Positions 1-6,441 of a DNA stretch of 10,193 bases are shown piece after piece. Origin of the DNA: Mailhella sp. (GTDB lineage: Bacteria > Desulfobacterota > Desulfovibrionia > Desulfovibrionales > Desulfovibrionaceae); contig JAHHTE010000064.1 in the NCBI GenBank assembly GCA_020024815.1, forward strand, positions 1 through 10,193, written 5' to 3'. A program made the position numbers and the translations under genes. A model generated the notes under the pieces. That model saw only the letters and a list, made by a program, of their open reading frames with translations. It had not been told where the DNA came from and did no database searches. Within the stretch, counting starts at the first letter, position 1, and each line of letters begins with the position of its first letter.

Positions 1-11
1 TTGTAAGGGGG

Positions 12-52
12 TTTTAGGGGGAGAAACTTTTTCAAAAGTTTTCCCCCTAAAA
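12..52 (-). terminator. G/C-tract hairpin downstream of ruvB, probable 3' end of the operon
   Basis: An inverted repeat begins 28 nt after the ruvB stop codon. TTTTAGGGGG (12-21) pairs with CCCCCTAAAA (43-52), and an inner CTTTT/AAAAG stem (27-31 with 34-38) closes a tiny loop, with one bulged base in between. On the minus strand the T-rich tract lies before the hairpin and no U-tract follows it, so this is not a textbook intrinsic terminator. Its position directly behind the last gene of the unit still makes a 3'-end or mRNA-stabilising role likely. It belongs to the hairpin family also seen at 5932-5956, 6151-6183, 6366-6398 and 8456-8493. Confidence 0.5.
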
Positions 53-79
53 AAATCCCTAAAAAAATCTTTATAAAAT

Positions 80-1210
80 TTATCCTAGAAGTCCCATGTG
101 CTTATAAGCTCTTGCTGTGACAACGCGACCTTGTGGGGTGCGTTTTATTAATCCGCATTGAATGAGATATGGTTCATAAATTTCTTCAATGGTACGCATT
201 TCTTCGGAACAGGCAACAGCAAGGGTTTTTAAGCCAACTGGTCCACCGTCGTAATGTTCGATAAGAATAGTAAGGATTTTTCTATCCATTTCATCAAGAC
301 CGAGTTCGTCCACATCAAGACGGGATAAGGCATTTTTGGCTTGTTCTTCGTCTATATGTCCTTCTCCGTATACACTGGCAAAATCGCGTACACGACGTAA
401 AAGTCTGTTTGCAATACGGGGTGTACCTCTGGAGCGTTTGCCAATTTCAAGGGCAGCTTGTTTGTTTATTGAAACATTTAAAATTTTCCCAGCACGCAAA
501 ACAACTTGGGATAATTCGTCTGGGGTGTAAAATTCTAGTCTGCTAATAATACCAAATCGGTCGCGTAAGGGCGCAGATAAAAGCCCAAGTCTTGTGGTTG
601 CACCTACAAGAGTAAAGGGTTCTAAGTCTATTTTTATAGTTTTTGCAGCTGGTCCTTGCCCTATAACTAGATCAAGCTTGAAATCTTCCATAGCTGGATA
701 AAGAACTTCTTCTACTTGCATGGGCATACGGTGAATTTCATCAATAAAAAAAACATCATTGGGCTGTAAATTTGATAAAATAGAAGCTAAATCTCCCCCA
801 CGCATAAGAGCTGGACCTGAGGTGGAAACAATATTAACTCCAAGTTCTGACGCTATGATATGAGCTAATGTGGTTTTGCCAAGACCCGGATTACCATAAA
901 ATAAAAGGTGATCCATAGCTTTGCCACGTTTTTTGGTTGCATCAAGATAGACTTGTAAATTTTTGCGTAACTCCCCTTGTCCTACAAATTCAGCTAAACG
1001 ACGTGGACGAACTGATTCGTCCATTTTTTCAAGATTATCTTGTAAGCTATTTTCTTCTATATTTTTTTGGTTAAATGTTTTTTGTTCATCTGTAAAATCA
1101 TTAGAAAAATCTTCATCATAAAAATCTTCATTAGTATAATCATGTTCTTCTGGATTATAAGTGGAAGAAGTAAAAGATTTTTGTTTTGTGCCTGTTGTTT
1201 TTTTCTTCAT
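80..1210 (-). CDS. ruvB: RuvB, Holliday junction branch migration ATPase
   Basis: RuvB is the hexameric AAA+ motor that, loaded by RuvA, drives branch migration of Holliday junctions in recombination and fork repair. Numbering from the ATG at 1210, Walker A (GNPGLGKT) is near residues 106-113, Walker B (FFIDEIHR) near 154-161, sensor 1 (GATTR) near 203-207, and the LRDRFG stretch with the arginine finger near 215-220. The C-terminal winged helix starts around HYDGGPVGLKTLA and ends with EPYLIQCG. At 376 residues the protein is about 40 longer than usual. The extra length is an acidic, Asp/Glu/Asn/Phe-rich N-terminal leader of about 60 residues before VRPRRLAEFVGQ. A TTG two codons upstream (1216) is possible but less likely. 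No clear Shine-Dalgarno precedes the ATG. The gene lies 45 nt downstream of ruvA in the same unit. Family assignment is certain; the exact start is not. Confidence 0.97.
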   Translation of the reverse strand: MKKKTTGTKQKSFTSSTYNPEEHDYTNEDFYDEDFSNDFTDEQKTFNQKNIEENSLQDNLEKMDESVRPRRLAEFVGQGELRKNLQVYLDATKKRGKAMDHLLFYGNPGLGKTTLAHIIASELGVNIVSTSGPALMRGGDLASILSNLQPNDVFFIDEIHRMPMQVEEVLYPAMEDFKLDLVIGQGPAAKTIKIDLEPFTLVGATTRLGLLSAPLRDRFGIISRLEFYTPDELSQVVLRAGKILNVSINKQAALEIGKRSRGTPRIANRLLRRVRDFASVYGEGHIDEEQAKNALSRLDVDELGLDEMDRKILTILIEHYDGGPVGLKTLAVACSEEMRTIEEIYEPYLIQCGLIKRTPQGRVVTARAYKHMGLLG

Positions 1211-1255
1211 AATCAATCTTTATCAATCTTTTTTATTAGATAAATTGCTATAAAA

Positions 1256-1855
1256 TTATTTCTTTTTAGCCATGAGTTTTAATGCACTTCTTAATGCTTC
1301 ACCAACGCTTAAATCTGGTTCTTTTTGTAAAACTTCGTTGATAACTTCATTAGCACTTTGTTGATCATAGCCAAGATTAAGTAAACCTGTGAGAGCGTCG
1401 TTAAAGGTGGAATTTTGCACTGGTTGTGAAACAGAAAAATTCGCTAAATGCGGTTCATTTTTGTATTTATATTTGAGTTCTAAAAAGATTTTTTGTCCTG
1501 TTTGTTTGCCAATGCCTGAAACTTTGGTTAAAGCAATTACATCATCTTGAGCAACTATTCGGCGTAAATCATCTGGTTTATATACAGATAAAATAGAAAG
1601 AGCTGTTCTTGCTCCTACTCTATTTATTGTGGTGAGCATTTTAAATGTTTCGCGTTCTTCAAAGGTAGGAAAACCAAAAAGTTCTTGGGCGTCCTCGCGA
1701 ACAACAAAAGCTGTATAAAGAGCAAATTCTTCACCTTGATGAGGTAAAGCTAAACCTTGAGGAATAAAAATTTCATAGCCTACCCCGTTTCGAGTGGCAA
1801 GTATTATGCTTTGTGCTGTTTTTTCTAAAAGACGACCTTCGATATAGGCTATCAT
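1256..1855 (-). CDS. ruvA: RuvA, Holliday junction DNA-binding subunit
   Basis: RuvA binds the four-way junction as a tetramer and recruits RuvB hexamers to opposite arms. The 199-residue length is normal for the family. The N-terminal OB-fold domain covers about residues 1-62 and opens with the typical MIAYIEGRLLEK. Tandem helix-hairpin-helix motifs follow: INRVGARTALSIL (77-89) and VSGIGKQTGQKIFLELK (112-128), the second being the classic GIGKxTA-like form. A linker of about 20 residues leads to domain III (about 150-199, NDALTGLLNLGY to the C-terminus), which contacts RuvB. An AGGA Shine-Dalgarno sits about seven bases before the ATG. The gene starts 24 nt after the DUF374 gene and ends 45 nt before ruvB, so the three are very probably co-transcribed. 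Confidence 0.97.
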   Translation of the reverse strand: MIAYIEGRLLEKTAQSIILATRNGVGYEIFIPQGLALPHQGEEFALYTAFVVREDAQELFGFPTFEERETFKMLTTINRVGARTALSILSVYKPDDLRRIVAQDDVIALTKVSGIGKQTGQKIFLELKYKYKNEPHLANFSVSQPVQNSTFNDALTGLLNLGYDQQSANEVINEVLQKEPDLSVGEALRSALKLMAKKK

Positions 1856-1879
1856 TTTTTATCCTTTTTTATTTTATCA

Positions 1880-2608
1880 TTATGTTCTTGTTGGTAAAAG
1901 TTCATGCAATTCTTTTTCAAGTTTAGTACGGTAATATATAAGATTTTCTTCTGTTAATTCTTTATCCACAAAAAAGCCATCGCCAAAATGGACATTAACT
2001 TTACTAAAAGGCATGGGAATTTGAAATTTATCCCAACTTGGTAATTTGTAAGAAGTTTTTATATCAAGCCGTACAGGCATAATTTTGGCATTGGCTTTAT
2101 ACGCTAAAAGAAAAGCACCATCTTTGGCTTTATGGCGTGGACCCATTGGACCATCAACAGTAATACAACTGTGTATAGTGCCATCTTTCATAAGTTTTGC
2201 AGATTGTAAAAGAGCTTTTAAGCCTCCTTTACGACTAGAGCCAGCAGCAGTGCGAAGTCCTAGCTTTTGCATAAGTTTTTCTAAAATTGCACCGTCTTTG
2301 CTTGCACTTACAATACACACTATATCTAAATCTTGTTGTAAATGGATAAGAGGAAAAAGTTCATCATGCCAAAGACAAATAACAATAGGTGTACCTTTAA
2401 CATCTTCTCCGTTTTTTCTAGCTTTTGCTACGCTGTCTTGTTCTGCAATTTTTTCTCTATTACTTTGATAGCGTAAACTTTTGCATAATAACGTATAAAA
2501 AGAAGCAAGAAAGTTAACGGCAAAATCAGAATTTCTAAAAAAATCCCTAATCTTACGGCGTAAACGGCGTATATTTTCTGTTATAATAAAGGGTAATTGT
2601 ATTTTCAT
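1880..2608 (-). CDS. DUF374 family lysophospholipid acyltransferase-like protein
   Basis: The 242-residue protein matches the DUF374 branch of the lysophospholipid acyltransferase superfamily. These are small membrane-associated proteins often found near envelope lipid or LPS genes; the substrate is not established. Visible family marks are CLWHDELFP (78-86) with the His/Asp pair expected at the active site, SASKDG (101-106), SSRKGG (124-129) and the strongly conserved DGPMGPRHKAKDGA (152-165). Residues 1-25 are rich in Arg and Lys. Residues 28-42 (DFAVNFLASFYTLLC) form a short hydrophobic stretch that could be a membrane anchor. It is the first gene of the minus-strand unit and reads away from the divergent region at 2609-2718. 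No convincing ribosome-binding site precedes the ATG. The family call is firm; the acyl acceptor is unknown. Confidence 0.88.
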   Translation of the reverse strand: MKIQLPFIITENIRRLRRKIRDFFRNSDFAVNFLASFYTLLCKSLRYQSNREKIAEQDSVAKARKNGEDVKGTPIVICLWHDELFPLIHLQQDLDIVCIVSASKDGAILEKLMQKLGLRTAAGSSRKGGLKALLQSAKLMKDGTIHSCITVDGPMGPRHKAKDGAFLLAYKANAKIMPVRLDIKTSYKLPSWDKFQIPMPFSKVNVHFGDGFFVDKELTEENLIYYRTKLEKELHELLPTRT

Positions 2609-2641
2609 TTTAGAATAACTATGTTTATTTTATGGAAAATC

Positions 2642-2669
2642 AGCCTTATTAAAAGGCTAGACGACTAGC
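2642..2669. promoter_or_regulatory. Two adjacent small palindromes in the divergent intergenic region
   Basis: AGCCTT (2642-2647) is inverted as AAGGCT (2653-2658) across a five-base loop. Overlapping its right arm, GCTAG (2656-2660) is inverted as CTAGC (2665-2669) around ACGA. They lie between the acyltransferase-like gene and the pseudouridine synthase gene, in the probable 5' leader of the minus-strand unit and next to the plus-strand promoter candidate. They could be an operator or a leader hairpin. No regulator can be named from sequence. Confidence 0.3.
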
Positions 2670-2687
2670 GACATAAAGTATATTATA
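2658..2687. promoter_or_regulatory. Candidate divergent sigma-70 promoters with overlapping -10 boxes
   Basis: On the plus strand TAGACG (2658-2663) and TATTAT (2681-2686) are separated by 17 bases, an acceptable weak -35/-10 pair for the pseudouridine synthase operon, which starts at 2719. On the minus strand a perfect TATAAT reads from 2687 to 2682, almost exactly on top of the plus-strand -10. It has no good -35 upstream. If both are used, polymerase binding for the two divergent units would be mutually exclusive. This is motif reading only. Confidence 0.35.
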
Positions 2688-2718
2688 GGCGTGAATAAAA
2701 TACAATATTAATACGATT

Positions 2719-3492
2719 ATGTCAGAAAATAATGAAATTCGTCTCAATAAAGCATTAGCTGATGCTGGAATTTGTTCACGCCGTAAGGCTGATGAGCTTA
2801 TTTTTGCTGGCTTTGTAGCAGTTAATGGCAAAATAGCTGAAAGTCCTGCCACAAGAATAGATATTCATAAAGATAAGGTTATTTGTCAAGGAAAAGAAGT
2901 TATTTTTAGTCCTCACAAAAAGACTTGTGTTTTGATGTTACACAAGCCCATTAGTGTTGTAAGTACAGTAAAAGATCCAGAAGGTCGCACAACTGTTTTG
3001 GAATTTATTCCAAAAGCATATAAAGGGCGTCGACTTTATCCCGTAGGAAGATTAGATTTTTTTTCTGAAGGATTACTTTTACTTACTGATGATGGCGAAT
3101 TAGCCAATAGACTTATGCACCCACGTTGGCATATTCCCCGTATTTATCATGTGAAAGTGCGTTTACCACAAAATTATGCTTTGCAAAAAACAATAGATTT
3201 AATGCAAAAAGGTATGATTTTGGCAGAAGGGGAAAAATTAGCTCCTGTGAAAGTAAAAGTGCTTACTCAAAAAAAGACAGAAAAAACCAATGAAATTTGG
3301 CTTGAATTTGTGTTAACTCAAGGATTAAATAGACAAATTCGGCGTATGTGTAGAGATACAGATATGACCATTTTAACCCTAAGGCGTGTGCAACAAGGTC
3401 CTATTTTCTTAGGAAATTTGGCAAAAGGTTCTGTACGAGAATTAACAGAAAAAGAACAAGCTGATTTACGCTTTGCTGTTGGGATACAGTAA
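2719..3492 (+). CDS. rRNA pseudouridine synthase, RsuA/RluB/RluF family
   Basis: The enzyme isomerises a specific uridine in ribosomal RNA to pseudouridine. An N-terminal S4 RNA-binding domain spans about residues 8-50 (RLNKALADAGICSRRKADEL). The catalytic domain carries YPVGRLDFFSEGLLLLT (107-123); Asp113 in GRLD is the expected nucleophile. The C-terminal family motif NRQIRRM is at 204-210. The length of 257 lies between E. coli RsuA (231) and RluB/RluF (about 290). The target, 16S or 23S, therefore cannot be fixed from sequence, although an RluB-type assignment is the commonest for such proteins. The usual GRLDxxTxG has Ser in place of Thr here. It is the first gene of a plus-strand unit with pepA 41 nt downstream. 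The ATG has no obvious Shine-Dalgarno, only an AT-rich leader. Confidence 0.92.
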   Translation: MSENNEIRLNKALADAGICSRRKADELIFAGFVAVNGKIAESPATRIDIHKDKVICQGKEVIFSPHKKTCVLMLHKPISVVSTVKDPEGRTTVLEFIPKAYKGRRLYPVGRLDFFSEGLLLLTDDGELANRLMHPRWHIPRIYHVKVRLPQNYALQKTIDLMQKGMILAEGEKLAPVKVKVLTQKKTEKTNEIWLEFVLTQGLNRQIRRMCRDTDMTILTLRRVQQGPIFLGNLAKGSVRELTEKEQADLRFAVGIQ

Positions 3493-3533
3493 TTTTAAAA
3501 TAAAAAAATTCTATAAAATATAAGGAAATAACA

Positions 3534-5060
3534 ATGAGAGTAGGAATTGACATAGAATTTCAAATACAAGGACAATGGAAAACAGATTTATTAATAGCTT
3601 TTGCCTTAGAGGGAGAAAGTTTTGATGACGCTTGCCATTTTAGTCAAGGCGTAGCTCCATGGCTTACCATTGCTCCAGCTTGGCGAGATTTTAAAGGTAA
3701 AAAAGATGAACGTACCATGCTTTATGGTCCACCTGCTATGGATATAAACCGTGCTATGGTGTTGGGACTTGGTAAGGAAAAAGACCTTGAGCTTGAAGAT
3801 ATACGTTTTTCTTTTGCAAAAGCTGTAAAAGCTTGCCAAGATATGGGATTGGAAAATGTTGGGGTTGATACTGTTTCCATGAACCGTATAGCATTAAAAC
3901 TTGGTTTGAAAAAAGAAGAAATGGCAAAAGAACTTGCTCTTGCTGCCAAATTAGCTCTTTATACTTATACTCCTTTTAAAAAGAAGAATGAAGAAGCAAC
4001 AAAAATCAATAAAATTTTCTTTTTACTTGATGATGATTTTTGTGATGATGAACTTAAAAAAGCTATTCGTTTTGTAGAAGCAGAAACTTGTGGAATTTAT
4101 CTTGCACGTGATCTTGCAAATGCTCCTTCTAATGCCATGACTCCAAAACTTTTTGCTGATGAAGCAGAAAAAGTTGCAGGATACCATAATTTCAAAATTA
4201 CTATTTTGAAAAAAGAAGAAATTGAAGCAGAAAATATGCATTCTTATCTTGCTGTGGCAAAAGGTTCATACGAAGAACCACATTTTGTAGTGCTTGAATA
4301 TCGTCCACATACCATTGAAAAAGACGTAAAACCTATTGCTTTGGTTGGAAAAGGTATAACTTTTGATACTGGTGGAATTTGCTTAAAACCAGCTGCTGGT
4401 ATGGAAGAAATGAAAGGTGATATGAGCGGAGCTGCTGCTGTGCTTGGTACTTTTGAAACTCTTGGAAGACTTGGTATGCTTGGTATATTCCCTAATCGTC
4501 CAATTATTGGAATTATGCCACTTTGCGAAAATATGCCAAGTGGAAGATCTATAAAACCAGGTGATGTTGTTTTTGCAAAAAATGGTAAAAGTGTGGAAAT
4601 TATCAATACAGACGCAGAAGGCAGACTTATTTTAGCAGACGCCCTAACCTATGCAGAAGAAAAATTTGATCCAGAATATTTATTAGATATTGCAACGCTT
4701 ACAGGTGCTTGTGCTGTGGCTCTTGGTGAAGGTGCTGCTGGGGTATTTTGCACAAAATCAGATTTAGCACACAAAATTCATAAGCGTAGCAATGAACTTT
4801 TTGAACGTACTTGGTTACTCCCACTTTGGAAGCATTTAGGAAAAGAATTAAAAAGTAATGTTGCAGATGTAAAAAATTGTGGTTCTCGTTATGGTGGTTC
4901 TTTAACTGCTGCATTATTTTTGAAAGAATTTGTAAGCGATGATAGAACATGGGTTCATGTGGATATGGCAGCAGCTGACAATGCAGATAATGCTATTAAT
5001 CCAAAAGGTGCAACAGGTTTTGGCGTAAGAATGTTAACTGATTTTAGTTTCTTAAATTAG
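3534..5060 (+). CDS. pepA: Leucyl aminopeptidase PepA, M17 family
   Basis: This is a cytosolic di-metal aminopeptidase that removes N-terminal residues from peptides; family members are hexamers, and E. coli PepA is also a DNA-binding accessory factor in Xer recombination. The 508 residues comprise an N-terminal M17 domain (about 1-165) and the catalytic domain. Metal and catalytic residues are visible: Lys273 and Asp278 in VGKGITFDTGG (271-281), Lys285, Asp296 in MKGDMSGAAA, and Asp360, Glu362 and Arg364 in the signature NTDAEGRL (358-365). CENMPSGRSIKPGDV (331-345) is also typical. All expected active-site residues are present. An AAGGA Shine-Dalgarno lies about eight bases before the ATG. 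The TtcA-like gene follows after 24 nt. Whether this PepA retains a DNA-binding role cannot be judged here. Confidence 0.96.
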   Translation: MRVGIDIEFQIQGQWKTDLLIAFALEGESFDDACHFSQGVAPWLTIAPAWRDFKGKKDERTMLYGPPAMDINRAMVLGLGKEKDLELEDIRFSFAKAVKACQDMGLENVGVDTVSMNRIALKLGLKKEEMAKELALAAKLALYTYTPFKKKNEEATKINKIFFLLDDDFCDDELKKAIRFVEAETCGIYLARDLANAPSNAMTPKLFADEAEKVAGYHNFKITILKKEEIEAENMHSYLAVAKGSYEEPHFVVLEYRPHTIEKDVKPIALVGKGITFDTGGICLKPAAGMEEMKGDMSGAAAVLGTFETLGRLGMLGIFPNRPIIGIMPLCENMPSGRSIKPGDVVFAKNGKSVEIINTDAEGRLILADALTYAEEKFDPEYLLDIATLTGACAVALGEGAAGVFCTKSDLAHKIHKRSNELFERTWLLPLWKHLGKELKSNVADVKNCGSRYGGSLTAALFLKEFVSDDRTWVHVDMAAADNADNAINPKGATGFGVRMLTDFSFLN

Positions 5061-5084
5061 AAATTTTTTGGATTTAAAATTCTT

Positions 5085-5897
5085 ATGGCAAAAAAACTTC
5101 ATTATTCCCAAGAACAATGTGTACGTTCTGCTGGTAAACTCATGCAGAATACAGGTATGCTCAAACCTCATGCCCGTGTGGGAATAGCTGTTTCGGGTGG
5201 GGTTGATTCCTTTGTTTTATTAAAAGTTATGCAAATACGGCAAAGAATTACCCCTTTCCCTTTTGAATTTATGGCTATTCATCTTAACGCAGGTTTTGAT
5301 CCAAATTGTCACGCTCCCCTTGCTGATTGGCTTGAAAATGAGAAAATACAATCTCATATTGAAGTTACAAATCATGGGCTTGTTGCACATACAGAAGAAA
5401 ATAGAACAAAATCATCATGTTATTATTGTGCTTTTTTACGAAGAAAACGCCTTTTTGAAGTTTGTAAAGAGTATAATTTATCGCATTTAGCTTTTGGGCA
5501 TAATGCCGATGATATTGTTTCTACTTTTTTACTTAACCTTGTACAAACAGGCAGAATTGACGGTATGAGTATGAATGAGCCTTTTTTTGGGGGCTTACTT
5601 AATGTTATTCGTCCGTTAGCAATGGTAGAAAAACAGCATATCATTAAAGCCGCTAAGCTTTGGGAATTACCTATTTTTTCTAACCCTTGTCCCTCTGCAA
5701 ATACCACAAAACGAACAGATTTATTATCAAAACTTGATTTGCTTTGTGGAGATAGCAAAAACGGAAAACGTAACGTTTATCAAGGTATTATTCGTTGGCA
5801 AATGGCAAAGCATTTATTAAGTCCCGATGAAATAATCGACCCAAGAGAATACATTAAAGCCCGCCAAGAAGAAGCTCAAAAGAAAAAAGAAGAATAA
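5085..5897 (+). CDS. TtcA-like tRNA 2-thiolation protein (PP-loop ATPase, Fe-S)
   Basis: The protein belongs to the TtcA/TilS PP-loop ATPases and most resembles TtcA, which makes 2-thiocytidine at position 32 of certain tRNAs with an Fe-S cluster. SGGVDS (37-42) is the ATP-binding PP-loop. CYYC (Cys112, Cys115) followed by AFLRRKRLFEVC matches the TtcA CxxC plus basic helix. FGHNADD (137-143) corresponds to the GHxxDD motif. NPCPS with Cys202 supplies the third cluster cysteine. The three-cysteine pattern argues against TilS. At 270 residues it is shorter than E. coli TtcA (about 311). Its C-terminus is a Lys/Glu-rich tail. It sits 24 nt behind pepA, probably in the same transcript, and is followed by a G/C-tract hairpin. 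The start is the only plausible ATG but has a poor ribosome-binding site. Other PP-loop thiolases of the same group cannot be excluded. Confidence 0.85.
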   Translation: MAKKLHYSQEQCVRSAGKLMQNTGMLKPHARVGIAVSGGVDSFVLLKVMQIRQRITPFPFEFMAIHLNAGFDPNCHAPLADWLENEKIQSHIEVTNHGLVAHTEENRTKSSCYYCAFLRRKRLFEVCKEYNLSHLAFGHNADDIVSTFLLNLVQTGRIDGMSMNEPFFGGLLNVIRPLAMVEKQHIIKAAKLWELPIFSNPCPSANTTKRTDLLSKLDLLCGDSKNGKRNVYQGIIRWQMAKHLLSPDEIIDPREYIKARQEEAQKKKEE

Positions 5898-5931
5898 TTT
5901 TCTTTCTTATTTTTTTCTTTTTTTTGTTTTT

Positions 5932-5956
5932 TGTGGGGGAAATAATTCCCCCCACA
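5932..5956 (+). terminator. G/C-tract hairpin after the TtcA-like gene
   Basis: TGTGGGGGAA (5932-5941) pairs with TTCCCCCCACA (5946-5956), leaving one C bulged and a four-base loop. It begins 35 nt after the stop codon. Unlike a classical intrinsic terminator, the long T-rich run (about 5898-5932) precedes the stem and a C-tract follows it. The position marks it as the likely 3' end of the pseudouridine synthase, pepA, TtcA-like unit. It belongs to the same style of element as the hairpins behind ruvB and ddl. Confidence 0.5.
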
Positions 5957-5959
5957 CCC

Positions 5960-6014
5960 CCCTAATCAGGCAATGATATTGAAATAAATTTCAATATCAT
6001 TGCCTAAGTTAGGG
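5960..6014. repeat. Long inverted repeat with a perfect 14-bp core
   Basis: CAATGATATTGAAA (5971-5984) is perfectly inverted as TTTCAATATCATTG (5989-6002) around a four-base loop TAAA. The pairing continues outward: AGG with CCT directly, then after a small mismatch CCCTAA (5960-5965) with TTAGGG (6009-6014). The arms are therefore about 25 bases each. The right arm and what follows are the start of the tandem repeat unit; the left arm is present only before the first copy. It lies in non-coding DNA between the TtcA-like gene and dut and has no T-tract, so a terminator role is doubtful. Confidence 0.8.
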
Positions 6015-6150
6015 TCGTTGGAAAAATAATTATATCTATAATATAAACAAAATAGAATAAAAATTGCTTTATTAGTTATAACTATATGTTATATAAGATT
6101 TATTTTGTATATAAACTAGATTTGATTAAAAAGTTTTTGAAAAGGGGTGA

Positions 6151-6183
6151 GGGGAAAAAGCTTTTTTCAAAAAGTTTTTCCCC
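6151..6183. repeat. G/C-tract hairpin inside repeat copy 1
   Basis: GGGGAAAAA (6151-6159) and CTTTTT (6161-6166) pair with AAAAAG (6169-6174) and TTTTTCCCC (6175-6183), with one bulged G at 6160 and a two-base loop. An upstream segment (AAGTTTTTGAAAAGGGG, 6131-6147) can pair with part of the same sequence, so two structures may compete. TTGCTTTTT follows, so it could terminate plus-strand transcripts. Compared with the element behind ddl it lies in reverse orientation. Confidence 0.6.
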
Positions 6184-6365
6184 TTGCTTTTTCCTTCTAA
6201 CCTAGATTAAACTATGTTGAAATAAATTTCAATATCATTGCCTAGTTAGGTTCGTTGGAAAAATAATTATATTTACATACAAACAAAATAGAATAAAAAT
6301 TGTTTTATTAGTTATAACTATATGTTAAAATAAATTTTGATAAAAAAGTTTTTGAAAAGGGGTAA

Positions 6366-6398
6366 GGGGAAAAAGCTTTTTTCAAAAAGTTTTTCCCC
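6366..6398. repeat. G/C-tract hairpin inside repeat copy 2, 43 bp before dut
   Basis: This is the same hairpin as at 6151-6183, with identical stem and loop bases: GGGGAAAAA (6366-6374), bulged G, CTTTTT (6376-6381), loop, AAAAAG (6384-6389), TTTTTCCCC (6390-6398). The T-rich TTGCTTTTTTC follows immediately, giving it an intrinsic-terminator look on the plus strand. If transcription of dut starts further upstream, it would act as an attenuator or leader hairpin. The conservation of the stem between two otherwise diverged copies is notable. Confidence 0.6.
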
Positions 6399-6428
6399 TT
6401 GCTTTTTTCTTATAACCTAGATTAAACT
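6399..6428 (+). promoter_or_regulatory. Weak candidate promoter before dut
   Basis: TTGCTT (6399-6404) and TAAACT (6423-6428) are spaced by 18 bases. The same pair with the same spacing occurs in repeat copy 1 (6184-6189 and 6208-6213). From the proximal pair, transcription would start only a few bases before the AAGGA ribosome-binding site (6431-6435), which is uncomfortably close. The distal copy would give a leader that crosses the copy-2 hairpin. This is motif reading only, with weak boxes. Confidence 0.25.
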
Positions 6429-6441
6429 ATAAGGAAAATGC

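Larger units (their letters stand above)
5979..6430. repeat. Diverged tandem duplication (2 copies, 238 and 214 bp) upstream of dut
   Basis: Copy 1 (5979-6216) and copy 2 (6217-6430) abut directly. Both begin TTGAAATAAATTTCAATATC, share TTGGAAAAATAATTATAT and TTATTAGTTATAACTATATG, then a G/C-tract hairpin, and end with CCTAGATTAAACTAT. By eye they differ at roughly a dozen scattered bases plus one deletion of about 20 bases in copy 2 (after TATATGTT). This is an old rather than fresh duplication. It fills most of the 544-bp gap 5898-6441, where I see no conserved reading frame. Copy 2 ends 11 bp before the dut start codon, so it supplies the whole proximal leader of dut. Confidence 0.9.

Noticed and set aside
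1426..1433. GTGAAACA, a parS half-site within ruvA
   Set aside because: The other half is absent, so it is only an eight-base coincidence in coding sequence.
1962..1970. TTATCCACA, a perfect DnaA-box nonamer
   Set aside because: It lies alone inside the acyltransferase-like gene, without a cluster of boxes or an AT-rich unwinding element, so it is not evidence for oriC.
2085..2468. Plus-strand open frame of 127 codons opposite the acyltransferase-like gene
   Set aside because: Antisense shadow of a gene with clear DUF374 motifs; no ribosome-binding site or recognisable protein features.
4244..4606. Minus-strand open frame of 120 codons opposite pepA
   Set aside because: Antisense shadow of the most conserved part of the M17 catalytic domain.
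5423..5758. Minus-strand open frame of 111 codons opposite the TtcA-like gene
   Set aside because: Antisense shadow; the plus-strand frame carries the PP-loop and cysteine motifs.
6086..6205. Small open frame of about 39 codons (ATG in TATATGTT) through the copy-1 hairpin
   Set aside because: It has no ribosome-binding site, is broken by a stop after three codons in repeat copy 2, and its sequence is just the hairpin translated.
5898..6441. CRISPR array or tRNA/rRNA gene in the long intergenic region
   Set aside because: Only two long repeat units without regular short spacers, and no cloverleaf or rRNA-like sequence seen.
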